Of a stretch of 64,000 nucleotides of DNA, positions 1-8,857 are shown one piece after another. Below the pieces are notes generated by a model. The model was not told where the DNA came from. It saw only the letters and a program-made list of their open reading frames with translations, and made no database searches. Location: the NCBI GenBank assembly GCA_963921335.3, contig CAWUFC020000001.1:2418001-2482000 (forward strand). The letters are read 5' to 3'. The translations under genes were made by a program, and so were the position numbers. The stretch's first letter is position 1, and each line of letters starts with the position of its first letter. Source of the DNA: CAWUFC02 sp963921335 (GTDB taxonomy: Bacteria > Pseudomonadota > Gammaproteobacteria > Pseudomonadales > Halieaceae).

Positions 1-162
1 TCGCTGAAGGCGGTGAAGCAAAGAAGCCATGTTTTGTACTCGTTTTTTTTCCAGAATAGAATGGCCAGAAGTTATGTCAATGTGGGCGTCCATACTGTGC
101 CTGGTCAGAGCGCCTTGCTCGGGTATACTTCGCCAATTCACTTGCATCAGATAGTTATAACT

Positions 163-1083
163 ATGCCGCGAATTTCTCTGGTTTTGTTTCTTGTTGCCGC
201 TTCACTGCTTGGCGGGTGTAAATTAACCCTGGTGGTACCGGAAGGTGGCAGCGTCACCACAGTATCTGGCGCTTACAGCTGCGAGGCTGCTAATGAGTGC
301 GAGATCGACGTGGTCGATACTTTCTTTGATGAAGAATTTCAGGCTGTGCCGGCAGAGGGCTACGAGTTTGTGGGATGGAAGAAGCGAACCGGTGGTTTCT
401 GTGGCACCTCCTTTAGTGCCTGCAAGCTCTCTACCGTCGGCTTTGAGGAGTACGAAATCCTGCTGGAGGTGTTGGAGTCCGATCTTACTTATTACCTGGA
501 ACCAGAATTCCGGTCGTTAGCCGAAGAGCGAATCGGCTTCGAGGTTCTGCAGGTGATCTCTCCCAGTGAAATCAAAGCCTGGGCGACACCCCAGATTACA
601 CTGGAGGAGTATCAGGCTTTGGAAGTACCCCAGGGCTGGATAAAAAACCAACCCCGAGAAAGCGACTTTGATGCCAGCCAGTTCCTGCGCTCGCCAGATG
701 GTGCCGAAGAGGGCGACTACTCCAGCGAGGAGTTCTTTGGGTATGAGTGGCTACACGTCGCCACAGTGGTCGAAGTCAACATAGCCCTGGACGAAGGGGG
801 CTTATTCTCAGGTACCCGGGTTAGCAAGTATCACGAAGTAAGTTTCAATCCCGGTAGCACGGTGGTTGTGCTGGTTTCTCCAGACAAACAGGCCTACTTC
901 CGTATCGGGCGAGATGCGCTACGGACGACGGATGAGTTTGATCTGCCAGAGGGCTGGTTACTTACCGAGATTGTTGCTGAGGAAGAACTGGTCTTCGATC
1001 TATTTGAAGGCAATCTGGTGATTCGCACCAGCAACGAGGATTCATTCCAGGGCCCGATACCGGAGCTTCTTGATTTGATCTAG
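163..1083 (+). CDS. Hypothetical lipoprotein with an N-terminal repeat-like domain
   Basis: I do not recognise this gene as a named family. The frame is open from the window edge, but the ATG at 163 is chosen because it gives a clean lipoprotein signal: a basic start (MPR), a hydrophobic stretch and the lipobox LLGGC with the lipidated Cys at residue 19. Mature residues of about 20-110 (GGSV, paired Cys residues, a YEFVGW motif) resemble the Gly/Trp-containing repeat-like domains of secreted bacterial proteins. The rest is acidic, without membrane segments. It probably sits in the outer or inner membrane facing the periplasm. Its stop codon overlaps that of the convergent TetR gene. Family assignment is tentative. 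Confidence 0.7.
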   Translation: MPRISLVLFLVAASLLGGCKLTLVVPEGGSVTTVSGAYSCEAANECEIDVVDTFFDEEFQAVPAEGYEFVGWKKRTGGFCGTSFSACKLSTVGFEEYEILLEVLESDLTYYLEPEFRSLAEERIGFEVLQVISPSEIKAWATPQITLEEYQALEVPQGWIKNQPRESDFDASQFLRSPDGAEEGDYSSEEFFGYEWLHVATVVEVNIALDEGGLFSGTRVSKYHEVSFNPGSTVVVLVSPDKQAYFRIGRDALRTTDEFDLPEGWLLTEIVAEEELVFDLFEGNLVIRTSNEDSFQGPIPELLDLI

Positions 1084-1694
1084 TCGGCGTGCTTGCGCAG
1101 GCCAGAGACAAAAATATCTACGCCCAGGTCAATCTGGCGCTGTAGATCGATGTGGCGCTCAAACAATTCCGGGGTATCTATTTTTAGGGTAGCCAGGCCG
1201 TGAATGCCGGACCAGCCCGCGTTGGCCAGATAGGCCGCATCGTCGTGCTCGAATACGCCCTGATCCATGCCCTCACGCATGATCGCGCGCACCAGGTCAT
1301 AGGTGTCGCGCATGGCCTGGCGTAACTCCGGGTAGTCTTCCTGGGGTTTCTCCATGGGGCCGAACATCAGTCGAAACAGGTCAGGATGTGCGACTGCGTA
1401 GTTCACGTAGGTGTGGGCGAAAGCTCTCAGTCTGGATTCCGGATCCTCAGCTGCGCTGCCGGCTTCTTTTAACTTGCTGAGCAACTGCTGGTAGCCGCGG
1501 GTGGCCAGTGCCACCATCAGTTCATTTTTGTCAGAGAAGTGACGGTAGGGGGCTGTCTGGGATACACCCACAGCGCGGGCCAGGGCGCGCAGGCTCAACT
1601 CGTCGCTGCCGGCGGCTAGCTGTGCCTCTGCAGTGTCGAGCAGTTCATTGCGCAGGTTACCGTGGTGGTAGGCGCGCGTGGGCGTATCAGACAT
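1080..1694 (-). CDS. TetR/AcrR-family transcriptional regulator
   Basis: A 204-residue one-domain repressor of usual TetR size. The N-terminal helix-turn-helix is clear at about residues 14-60 (LSLRALARAVGVSQTAPYRHF, then the FSDKNELMVAL helix). The C-terminal ligand domain contains YVNYAVAHPDLFRLMFGP, typical of the WHG-type TetR C-terminal domain. It starts 8 bases after the mdh stop codon on the same strand, so it is probably co-transcribed with mdh. No divergent target gene lies next to it, and the ligand and regulon cannot be read from the sequence. Its TAG stop overlaps the TAG of the convergent lipoprotein gene. Confidence 0.9.
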   Translation of the reverse strand: MSDTPTRAYHHGNLRNELLDTAEAQLAAGSDELSLRALARAVGVSQTAPYRHFSDKNELMVALATRGYQQLLSKLKEAGSAAEDPESRLRAFAHTYVNYAVAHPDLFRLMFGPMEKPQEDYPELRQAMRDTYDLVRAIMREGMDQGVFEHDDAAYLANAGWSGIHGLATLKIDTPELFERHIDLQRQIDLGVDIFVSGLRKHAD

Positions 1695-1702
1695 GAAGTG
1701 AC

Positions 1703-2683
1703 TTACGGCAGCAGGTGCTGAACCGCGTCACGTTCTTCAGTCAGTTCCTGGGCAGTCGCGTCCATCTTGGTGCGGCTGAAGTCAGAAACCGGCAGGTCTT
1801 GAACGATTTCCCAGTCGCCGTCTTTGCAGCGGCAGGGGTAACCGTAGATCAGGCCTTCGGCAATGCCGTAGGAACCATCGGAGTAAACACCCATAGATAC
1901 CCAGTCATCACCCTCGGTGCCGAGCGCCCAACTGCGCATGTGGTCGATCGCAGCATTGGCAGCCGAGGCCGCGGAAGACGCACCGCGCGCTGCGATAATC
2001 GCTGCGCCGCGCTGCTGCACCGTGGGAATAAAGTCATCTTCGTACCAGCCCTGGTCGACCAGGTCGATGGCGGCGGTGCCGTCGACCTTGGCATTGAACA
2101 GGTCAGGGTACTGGGTCGCAGAGTGGTTGCCCCAAATGGTCATGTTGGTGACATCGTTGACGCTCTTGCCGGTTTTCTGGGCAATCTGGGTCATGGCGCG
2201 GTTGTGATCCAGGCGCACCATGGCGGTAAAGTTGCGTGGATCCAGGTCAGGTGCGTTGCGCTGGGTGATCAGGGCGTTGGTGTTGGCGGGGTTGCCTACC
2301 ACCAGAACTTTGATGTCCCTGCTGGCATTGTCGTTAATGGCCTTGCCCTGCACAGAGAAGATGGCCGCATTGGCTTCCAGCAGGTCCTTGCGCTCCATGC
2401 CTGGCCCGCGTGGACGGGCGCCAACCAGCAGCGCGTAATCAGTGTCTTTGAAAGCAACGTTGGGATCGTCGGTGCAAACAATGTCGGTCAGCAGCGGAAA
2501 TGCACAATCGTCCAGTTCCATGCGCACGCCTTCCAGCGCTTCCATGGCGGGGGTGATATCCAGCAATTGCAGGATAACGGGTTGGTCATCGCCCAGCATG
2601 GCGCCAGAGGCAATACGGAACAACAGGGCGTAGCCAATCTGGCCAGCAGCGCCGGTAACGGCGACACGAACAGGTGCTTTCAT
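1703..2683 (-). CDS. mdh: Malate dehydrogenase (NAD-dependent)
   Basis: Interconverts malate and oxaloacetate with NAD in the TCA cycle, in the cytosol. The 326-residue product has the nucleotide-binding motif TGAAGQIGY at residues 10-18, the substrate-loop arginines in GARPRGPGMERKDLL, the NPANTNAL motif near 131 and the catalytic His187 in IWGNHSATQYPD. This is the cytosolic-MDH-like class of many proteobacteria, not the shorter E. coli class. A longer in-frame start exists at 2722, but MKAPVRVAVTGAAG is the usual family start and a GAGGA element lies 10 bases before it. The next gene downstream on this strand is a TetR regulator. Confidence 0.96.
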   Translation of the reverse strand: MKAPVRVAVTGAAGQIGYALLFRIASGAMLGDDQPVILQLLDITPAMEALEGVRMELDDCAFPLLTDIVCTDDPNVAFKDTDYALLVGARPRGPGMERKDLLEANAAIFSVQGKAINDNASRDIKVLVVGNPANTNALITQRNAPDLDPRNFTAMVRLDHNRAMTQIAQKTGKSVNDVTNMTIWGNHSATQYPDLFNAKVDGTAAIDLVDQGWYEDDFIPTVQQRGAAIIAARGASSAASAANAAIDHMRSWALGTEGDDWVSMGVYSDGSYGIAEGLIYGYPCRCKDGDWEIVQDLPVSDFSRTKMDATAQELTEERDAVQHLLP

Positions 2684-2765
2684 CTTGAAAGGGTCCTCGT
2701 GAATAGGTTTGGTGGTGTTCAAGGGGCCGCCATTTTAGTCGTGTCGGGGGGCAAATGCCACCGCA

Positions 2766-2794
2766 TTGGGATTTGGGGTAAAAACACGTAAAAT
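2766..2794 (+). promoter_or_regulatory. Predicted sigma70 promoter for ttcA-ccm
   Basis: A -35 box TTGGGA (2766-2771) and a -10 box TAAAAT (2789-2794) are separated by exactly 17 bases. They place a start of transcription about 25 bases before the ttcA GTG. It is the only good promoter match between the divergent mdh and ttcA genes on this strand. Prediction by eye only. Confidence 0.5.
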
Positions 2795-2825
2795 TCGCGC
2801 CCATCAAAGGCTTATAGGCTGCCCA

Positions 2826-3668
2826 GTGCGCGAATTGTCGAAAAAAGAGAAGACCGAGTTTAACAAGCTGCAGAAGCGACTGCGGCGCAACGCCGGTAAT
2901 GCCATCGCAGACTACAACATGATCGAAGAGGGCGATCGGGTCATGGTGTGCCTGTCCGGTGGCAAAGACTCCTACGCCATGCTGGATATCCTGCTCAATC
3001 TGCAGCGCAATGCACCGATAGACTTTGAACTCATTGCCGTGAACCTGGACCAGAAGCAGCCCGGCTTCCCTGCGGAAGTGCTGCCCAATTACCTGGAGCA
3101 GCAGGGTGTGCCGTACTACATCCTGGAGAAAGACACCTACAGCATCGTTAAAGAGAAGATTCCCGAAGGTAAAACCACCTGTGGACTCTGCTCGCGGCTG
3201 CGCCGTGGCAGTCTCTACGGCTTTGCCCAGGACATTGGCGCGAGTCGTATCGCCCTGGGGCATCACCGCGATGATATCGTCGAGACCCTGTTTTTGAATA
3301 TGTTCTTTGGCGGCAGCCTCAAAGCAATGCCGCCGAAGCTGCTGAGTGACGATGGCCAGAACGTGGTGATCCGGCCCATGGCTTACTGCAAAGAGAAGGA
3401 TCTTGCAGCCTACGCGAACTACAAGGCATTCCCCATCATTCCCTGCAATCTCTGCGGCTCGCAGGACAAGTTGCAGCGGGTGCAGGTCAAGCAAATGCTG
3501 CAAGACTGGGAGAGAGAATATCCCGGGCGCACTGAAACGATCTTTCGCAGCATCTGTAACGTCGCCCCCTCACAGCTGGGGGATACTGAACTGTTTGACT
3601 TTAAATCCCTCTCTGTCGAGGTAGACACCGATATCCATTTGCCGGCGATCCAGGTTGTAAACCTCTGA
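2826..3668 (+). CDS. ttcA: tRNA 2-thiocytidine biosynthesis protein TtcA
   Basis: Iron-sulfur enzyme that thiolates cytidine 32 in certain tRNAs. The 280-residue form (GTG start, with AGG 7 bases upstream) has the ATP-pyrophosphatase loop SGGKDS at 44-49, the CGLC pair at Cys119 and Cys122, and a third conserved Cys in the IIPCNLCGS segment. These cysteines hold the Fe-S cluster in the family. The open frame runs further upstream without a convincing start; TTG at 2832 is an alternative. It is divergent from mdh and its stop lies one base before ccmA, so it heads the ccm operon, a link not explained by its own function. Confidence 0.95.
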   Translation: MRELSKKEKTEFNKLQKRLRRNAGNAIADYNMIEEGDRVMVCLSGGKDSYAMLDILLNLQRNAPIDFELIAVNLDQKQPGFPAEVLPNYLEQQGVPYYILEKDTYSIVKEKIPEGKTTCGLCSRLRRGSLYGFAQDIGASRIALGHHRDDIVETLFLNMFFGGSLKAMPPKLLSDDGQNVVIRPMAYCKEKDLAAYANYKAFPIIPCNLCGSQDKLQRVQVKQMLQDWEREYPGRTETIFRSICNVAPSQLGDTELFDFKSLSVEVDTDIHLPAIQVVNL

Positions 3669-3669
3669 T

Positions 3670-4263
3670 ATGGCGGCATTGCTCTCGGTAGCAAACCTAA
3701 ACCTGGAGCGGGGCGGGCGCAGCCTGTTTCGCGACTTCAGTCTGTCGATTGAGCGCGGCGAGCTGGTGCAATTGGCAGGAGAAAACGGCACCGGCAAGAC
3801 CACCCTGTTGCGCTACCTGGCGGGCCTGTCCAGCCACAGCGGTGCCGGTGAACTGGTTCGCTCAGAGTGCAGCCAGCTCTACCTGGGTCACAAACCCGCA
3901 GTTAAAACCCTGTTAAGCCCCCGTGAGAACCTGCAATGGTATTGCCAGGGCTTTGGTTTCAGTGAGGAGAAGATTGACTCCGCGTTGGAGCTGGTCGGGC
4001 TTTACGGTTACGAGGAGGTCGCCAGTCGCACACTTTCGGCGGGGCAGTTGCGACGAGTGGCCCTGGCCCGGGTGTTCCTCGGTGATGCCGACCTGTATTT
4101 GCTGGATGAACCGTTTACCTCTATCGACGCCCGTGGTGTGGCGCTGTTGTCCGCGCACCTGTCCGAGCGGGTCAATGCAGGCGCGGCGGTGGTGTGTACA
4201 TCGCACCAGCCGATTCCAGTCGACATTCCCCTGCGCAGGGTAGAGCTGGGGGAATCTGTATGA
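3670..4263 (+). CDS. ccmA: Cytochrome c maturation ATPase CcmA
   Basis: ATP-binding subunit of the CcmABCD complex, which releases heme-loaded CcmE during System I cytochrome c assembly at the inner membrane. The 197-residue protein has Walker A GENGTGKTT near residue 38, the signature LSAGQLRRVALAR near 122-134 and Walker B LYLLDEPF near 143. The short length and the serine/alanine in the signature (LSAGQ) are typical of CcmA. It starts one base after ttcA and its end overlaps ccmB by 4 bases (ATGA), so the subunits should be made in step. Confidence 0.96.
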   Translation: MAALLSVANLNLERGGRSLFRDFSLSIERGELVQLAGENGTGKTTLLRYLAGLSSHSGAGELVRSECSQLYLGHKPAVKTLLSPRENLQWYCQGFGFSEEKIDSALELVGLYGYEEVASRTLSAGQLRRVALARVFLGDADLYLLDEPFTSIDARGVALLSAHLSERVNAGAAVVCTSHQPIPVDIPLRRVELGESV

Positions 4264-4931
4264 GCCTCGCAACCGGATTGTTGCGCCGTCAGCTGTTGCT
4301 GGCCGCCAGGCGGCCAGCCCAGGTGCTGAGCCCGCTGATCTTCTTCGCTATGGTGGTGATGCTGTTCCCGCTGGGGCTGGGGCCCGATCCGAGGCAGCTG
4401 GCGGAGTTTGCGCCAGGGGTGTTCTGGATCATTGCTCTGCTTTCTACCTTGATGGCAGCGGAAGACATGTTCCGCAGCGACTACGAGGATGGCAGCCTCG
4501 AACAGCTGGTGTTAATGCCGTCGCCGCTTTTCATCAGCTGCCTGGTCTATGCCTTCGCCCACTGGTTGTTGACCGGTTTGCCGCTGCTGCTCATGGCGCC
4601 TTTATTTGCCCTGATGTTGCAAATGCCCACATCCGCATTGGGGGTATTACTCGTAAGTCTGATGCTGGGTACTGCTGTATTGAGCCTGGTTAGCAGTATT
4701 GGTGCCGCATTAACAGTCAGTGTGCGCCGCGGAGGCGTGCTGCTGTCGCTGTTGGTGCTGCCTTTATACGTGCCGGTACTTATTTTCGGCAGTGGAGCGG
4801 TGGCAGCGGCGGCGGACGGTCTGTCGGCCCAGGCGCATTTGCTGATTTTGGCGGGAATGTTGTCTCTGGCGGTAGCGTTGGCGCCGTTTGCCTGTGCGGC
4901 TGGTGTCCGCATTTCAGTGGATGCAGGTTAG
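4260..4931 (+). CDS. ccmB: Heme exporter permease CcmB
   Basis: Membrane subunit of the CcmABCD transporter-like complex. The 223-residue protein has about six hydrophobic segments and the family signature GALFWIIALLST-like stretch (here VFWIIALLSTLMAAEDMF) near residues 50-70. The start at the ATG overlapping the ccmA stop is chosen; an in-frame upstream start would extend into ccmA without any family match. It is followed after 57 bases by ccmC. Confidence 0.95.
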   Translation: MSLATGLLRRQLLLAARRPAQVLSPLIFFAMVVMLFPLGLGPDPRQLAEFAPGVFWIIALLSTLMAAEDMFRSDYEDGSLEQLVLMPSPLFISCLVYAFAHWLLTGLPLLLMAPLFALMLQMPTSALGVLLVSLMLGTAVLSLVSSIGAALTVSVRRGGVLLSLLVLPLYVPVLIFGSGAVAAAADGLSAQAHLLILAGMLSLAVALAPFACAAGVRISVDAG

Positions 4932-4988
4932 CTTATGCGGCCTTCGCAGCTGTATAATCCCGCGCGAGTTTCAGGGTTCAATTAATCA

Positions 4989-5741
4989 ATGTGGTCCTTT
5001 TTCCATAAACTGGGTTCGCCGCCCTGGATGTACCGGATTTCCGGAACCATCCTGACCTGGCTGCTGCCTGTCACGATTGTGCTGCTGGCCTGGGGTGCGA
5101 TCTGGGGACTGCTGTATGCGCCGGAAGATTTTCGCCAGGGCAACAGCTACCGCATCATCTATATTCACGTGCCAGCCTCGGCCATCAGCCTTGCCGGCTA
5201 TTACGTCATGGCCATAGCCGGAGCCACCAGCCTCATCTGGAAAATGAAAATGGCGGACATCGCCATGCGCTGTGCCGCGCCGATTGGTGCGGCATTTACA
5301 TTCCTGGGGCTGCTGTCCGGTGCCATCTGGGGCAAGCCCACCTGGGGCACCTACTGGGTCTGGGACGCGAGAGTCACCTCGATGCTGGTGTTGTTCTTTC
5401 TTTATGTCGGCGTACTGGCACTCTACGAGGCCTGGGATGACGAAGCTCTGGGCGCCAAAGCGGCTGCCGTGCTGAGTCTGGTGGGTACGGTTAATATCCC
5501 CATCATCTATAAGTCGGTGGACTGGTGGTTCAGCCTGCACCAGCCTGCCACCATCAAATTTACTGAAGCACCCAGTATGCACATGGACATGTTTCAACCC
5601 CTGCTGTTGATGATAGTGGCCTTCTATTGCCTGTTTACCTGCAGCCTGCTCTTGAGTATGCGCAGCGAAATACTGCGCCGTGAAAGCACCACGGGTTGGG
5701 TGCGCAAGCTGTTGCTGGGGGAGGGCGCCGGTGCAGTTTGA
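4989..5741 (+). CDS. ccmC: Heme-handling protein CcmC
   Basis: Integral membrane protein that presents heme to the periplasmic chaperone CcmE. The 250-residue sequence has six membrane segments and the tryptophan-rich heme-handling motif WGKPTWGTYWVWDAR at about residues 115-129, flanked by the conserved histidines of HVPAS and SLHQP. Length is normal for the family. The gap to ccmB (57 bases) is the largest within the operon; no clear promoter is seen there. Its 3' end overlaps ccmD by 11 bases. Confidence 0.96.
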   Translation: MWSFFHKLGSPPWMYRISGTILTWLLPVTIVLLAWGAIWGLLYAPEDFRQGNSYRIIYIHVPASAISLAGYYVMAIAGATSLIWKMKMADIAMRCAAPIGAAFTFLGLLSGAIWGKPTWGTYWVWDARVTSMLVLFFLYVGVLALYEAWDDEALGAKAAAVLSLVGTVNIPIIYKSVDWWFSLHQPATIKFTEAPSMHMDMFQPLLLMIVAFYCLFTCSLLLSMRSEILRRESTTGWVRKLLLGEGAGAV

Positions 5742-5931
5742 TAGCTTCGCAGACGCGTTAGAGATGGCCGGTCACGGCCCTTATGTATGGTCAGTTTACG
5801 CCGTGGCTCTGCTGGTGATCGTCGGGCTGTTGGTGATTCCCCAGGTCCGCAAACAGCGCATTATGCGAGATACCCTCGGCCAGATAAAACGCCGGGAACG
5901 CGAGGAGGCCGAGCGTGCATCCGGTACGTAA
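5731..5931 (+). CDS. ccmD: Heme exporter small subunit CcmD
   Basis: A 66-residue single-span membrane protein that helps release holo-CcmE from the CcmABC complex. It shows the CcmD pattern: a short periplasmic head with MAGHGPYVW, one transmembrane helix (about residues 19-37) and a basic cytoplasmic tail rich in R and K. The GTG start at 5731 is preferred because a strong GGGGGAGG element precedes it and the family begins there; upstream in-frame starts lie inside ccmC. Overlaps ccmC and ccmE. Confidence 0.9.
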   Translation: MQFDSFADALEMAGHGPYVWSVYAVALLVIVGLLVIPQVRKQRIMRDTLGQIKRREREEAERASGT

Positions 5932-6373
5932 GAAGCGGCTTCTGATCGTGTTGTTCATCGTCAGTTTTTCCAGTTTGGCGGTGGGCCTGGTGATGTACGG
6001 GCTGAGCGGCAATATCAATCTTTTCTACCCACCTGTCGATGTCGCCGCAGGCAACGCGCCAGTTGGTCAGAATATTCGTGTTGGCGGTATGGTGGTCGAA
6101 GGTAGCGTTCAGCGTGCCAGCGACAGCCTCAAGGTGAATTTCGAAATTACCGACTACCAGGCCGTGGTGCCTGCCCAGTACGAAGGTATTTTGCCCGACC
6201 TGTTCGCTGAGGGCGAAGGGGTTGTCGCGACCGGCCAACTCACCGAAAGTGGTTTGTTTGTAGCCAGCGAGGTTCTGGCCAAGCATGATGAGAACTACAT
6301 GCCGCCGGAGGTGCTGGAGGCATTGGAGGCGAGTCATGCGGATAAACCCGGTTACAAAGGTGGTAGCTATTGA
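5915..6373 (+). CDS. ccmE: Periplasmic heme chaperone CcmE
   Basis: Membrane-anchored chaperone that binds heme covalently and passes it to CcmF/H. The 152-residue protein starts with MHPVRKKRL, one membrane anchor (about 8-30) and an OB-fold. The heme-binding histidine is His124 in the motif HDENY with the conserved Tyr128. The GTG start lies inside the end of ccmD, after a GAGGAGG element. The stop TGA shares bases with the TTG start of ccmF. Confidence 0.96.
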   Translation: MHPVRKKRLLIVLFIVSFSSLAVGLVMYGLSGNINLFYPPVDVAAGNAPVGQNIRVGGMVVEGSVQRASDSLKVNFEITDYQAVVPAQYEGILPDLFAEGEGVVATGQLTESGLFVASEVLAKHDENYMPPEVLEALEASHADKPGYKGGSY

Positions 6374-8349
6374 TTCCTGAACTTGGTCATTTTGCCCTGA
6401 TCCTGGCGCTGTGCATGTCACTGTGCCTCGCACTCGTACCATTGTGGGGCAGTTTGGTGGGCCATCGCGGTGCCATGGTGTTGGCACCTTCCCTGGCGGT
6501 GGGTTTTTTTGTGTTCAGTGCCATCAGTTTTTCAATACTGACCTGGGCCTTCCTGCAAGACGATTTCTCGGTGGCACTGGTAGCCTCGCATTCCAACAGT
6601 CTGCTACCGCCGTGGTTTAAGTTCTCTGCGGTGTGGGGTAACCACGAAGGCTCCCTGCTGTTGTGGATTCTGGTGCTGGCGGGATGGACAGCTGCAGTCG
6701 CCCTGTTCAGCCAGCAGCTGCCTCTGGTGATGCACGCACGGGTACTGGCGGTGATGGGCTGGATAGCAGTCGGTTTTCTGCTGTTTGCGCTGGTGACTTC
6801 CAATCCTTTCGAACGCACGTTGCCCGGCATTCCCGCCGATGGCAGTGACCTTAATCCCCTGTTGCAGGACATTGGGCTGATCATTCACCCGCCATTGCTG
6901 TACATGGGTTATGTGGGCTTTTCGGTCGCTTTCGCCTTTGCGATAGCGGCCCTTATGGCGGGCCGATTGGGCGCCTCCTGGGCCCGATGGTCGCGGCCAT
7001 GGACCAATACTGCCTGGGCCTTTCTCACGCTCGGCATCATGCTCGGCAGCTGGTGGGCTTATTACGAATTGGGCTGGGGCGGCTGGTGGTTTTGGGATCC
7101 GGTGGAAAACGCATCCTTTATGCCCTGGTTGGCGGGCACAGCGCTGGTGCACAGCCTGGCCGTGACGGAAAAGCGTGGTGTGTTCAAGAGCTGGACAGTG
7201 CTGCTGGCCATCTTTGCATTCTCTCTGAGCCTGCTGGGCACCTTCCTGGTTCGCTCGGGGGTTCTGACCTCGGTGCATGCCTTTGCCACCGATCCGGAGC
7301 GGGGTGTCTTTATCCTGATTTTCCTGGCCATCGTGTTGGGCGGCTCTCTCACGCTCTATGCCTTGCGTGCGCCGGCTGTACAGAGCCGCATTTCCTTCGA
7401 ACTGCTGTCGCGGGAGAGCCTGTTGCTGGTCAACAACGTGGTGTTCCTGGTGTCCACCCTGACGGTGTTGTTTGGCACCTTGTTCCCACTGCTCATGGAC
7501 GCACTTGGGCAAGGCAAGTACTCGGTAGGGCCCCCTTACTTTAACGCGGTGTTTGTGCCGCTGATGGCGGTGCTGATTCCTTTCATGGGGCTGGGGCCGG
7601 TGTCGCGCTGGAAGCGAGACAGCGCCAGTCGCTGGCGCGCGGAGCTGTTGCTACCTGCTATTGCTGCCCTGGTGATGGGGGTCGTGTTCCCGCTGCTGTA
7701 CCAACAATCCTTCAATATCAGCGCGGCGCTGGCCATGGTACTGGCGTTCTGGCTGGTGCTGGGCCTGTTACGAGACCTGCGGCAAAAAGTGCGCAATGCA
7801 GCGTCTGTGTCTACCGGGCTGCGCCGATTGTCTGCCAGTTACTACGGCATGTGGCTGGCCCACCTGGGTTTCGCCATGTGCGTGGTCGGTGTGGTGCTGA
7901 CTAGCCAGTATGCCGTGGAAAAAGATCTCAAGATGGTGCCGGGGCAGTCGGAAGAGGTGGCGGGCTATGTCTACACTTTTGACGAGCTGGCCGTGGTGCA
8001 GGGGCCCAACTATGCGGCCCAAGAGGCGCGCTTTTCGGTCTATCGCAATGGCGAACTGGTGGTGAAGCTGGCACCCCAGAAACGCCGCTACCTGGCTTCA
8101 GGGCAGATCATGACCGAGGCCTCTATCGATGCCGGTTTGTTCCGGGATCTGTTTGTGGCCATGGGTGAGCCCGTGGGCGACGATGGCTGGGCGATTCGTT
8201 TGCATCACAAGCCGTTTGTACGGTGGATGTGGCTGGGCGCCATTTTTATGGGCGCAGGTGGCTTGCTGACCCTGGCTGATCGACGCTATCGCCAAAAGGT
8301 CAAAGTCGCACAAGCGGCTCCAGATGAGGTGGTTAGTGGGACGGCTTAA
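6370..8349 (+). CDS. ccmF: Cytochrome c heme lyase subunit CcmF
   Basis: Large polytopic subunit of the heme lyase that joins heme to apocytochrome c. The 659-residue protein has many membrane helices, the WWD heme-handling motif GGWWFWDPVENASFMPWL near residues 236-253 and the conserved PPLLYMGYVGFSV segment near 173-186. It begins at TTG, overlapping the ccmE stop by four bases; no ATG fits the family's N terminus. Its 3' end overlaps ccmG by 26 bases. Confidence 0.96.
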   Translation: MIPELGHFALILALCMSLCLALVPLWGSLVGHRGAMVLAPSLAVGFFVFSAISFSILTWAFLQDDFSVALVASHSNSLLPPWFKFSAVWGNHEGSLLLWILVLAGWTAAVALFSQQLPLVMHARVLAVMGWIAVGFLLFALVTSNPFERTLPGIPADGSDLNPLLQDIGLIIHPPLLYMGYVGFSVAFAFAIAALMAGRLGASWARWSRPWTNTAWAFLTLGIMLGSWWAYYELGWGGWWFWDPVENASFMPWLAGTALVHSLAVTEKRGVFKSWTVLLAIFAFSLSLLGTFLVRSGVLTSVHAFATDPERGVFILIFLAIVLGGSLTLYALRAPAVQSRISFELLSRESLLLVNNVVFLVSTLTVLFGTLFPLLMDALGQGKYSVGPPYFNAVFVPLMAVLIPFMGLGPVSRWKRDSASRWRAELLLPAIAALVMGVVFPLLYQQSFNISAALAMVLAFWLVLGLLRDLRQKVRNAASVSTGLRRLSASYYGMWLAHLGFAMCVVGVVLTSQYAVEKDLKMVPGQSEEVAGYVYTFDELAVVQGPNYAAQEARFSVYRNGELVVKLAPQKRRYLASGQIMTEASIDAGLFRDLFVAMGEPVGDDGWAIRLHHKPFVRWMWLGAIFMGAGGLLTLADRRYRQKVKVAQAAPDEVVSGTA

Positions 8350-8857
8350 ACTCTTTTTGCCGCTGGGCTTGTTTGTGGTGCTGACCCTGTTTTTGGCGCG
8401 GGGGCTGCAATTGGACCCAAAGGAGCTGCCATCGGCTTTGATCGACAAGCCCTTTCCGGAGTTTTCCCTGCCGGCACTGGCTGACGGTCGCCAGCTTAGC
8501 CGGGCGGACGTTATTGGCCAGCCCAGCCTGTTTAATGTCTGGGCGACCTGGTGTATCTCCTGTCGGGTGGAGCATCCCTGGCTACAGCAGCTGGCAGATG
8601 CCGGCGTGCCGATTATCGGTGTGAACTACAAGGATGAATCCGACGCTGCCAGAGAGTGGTTAGTGCAGCTGGGCGACCCTTACCGTCACAATATCGTCGA
8701 TGCCGAGGGCACCCTCGGGCTGGACCTGGGCGTGTACGGCGCTCCGGAAACCTACCTGGTGGATTCCAACGGGGTGATTCGCTATCGCCATGTGGGCGTG
8801 ATTGACGATCGCATCTGGGCCGAGCGGCTCGAGCCCCTGTTCCGGGAGCTGGACTGA
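8324..8857 (+). CDS. ccmG: Thiol:disulfide interchange protein CcmG (DsbE)
   Basis: Periplasmic thioredoxin-like protein that keeps the heme-binding cysteines of apocytochrome c, or CcmH, reduced. One N-terminal membrane anchor (about 8-26), then a thioredoxin fold with the redox pair WCISC at Cys77/Cys80 and the cis-proline loop GAPETYLVD. The length (177 residues) is normal. The two residues between the cysteines (Ile-Ser) are less usual than the Pro-Thr or Val-Ala pairs I recall for CcmG. Overlaps ccmF at its start and ccmH by one base at its end. Confidence 0.95.
   Translation: MRWLVGRLKLFLPLGLFVVLTLFLARGLQLDPKELPSALIDKPFPEFSLPALADGRQLSRADVIGQPSLFNVWATWCISCRVEHPWLQQLADAGVPIIGVNYKDESDAAREWLVQLGDPYRHNIVDAEGTLGLDLGVYGAPETYLVDSNGVIRYRHVGVIDDRIWAERLEPLFRELD

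Noticed and set aside
13..162. A 50-residue N-terminal extension of the lipoprotein from the window edge
   Set aside because: It would bury the lipoprotein signal, which starts cleanly at 163; the open frame is probably chance.
1715..2791. A 358-residue plus-strand frame opposite mdh
   Set aside because: Antisense shadow of a gene with an unmistakable malate dehydrogenase sequence; no motif or ribosome site.
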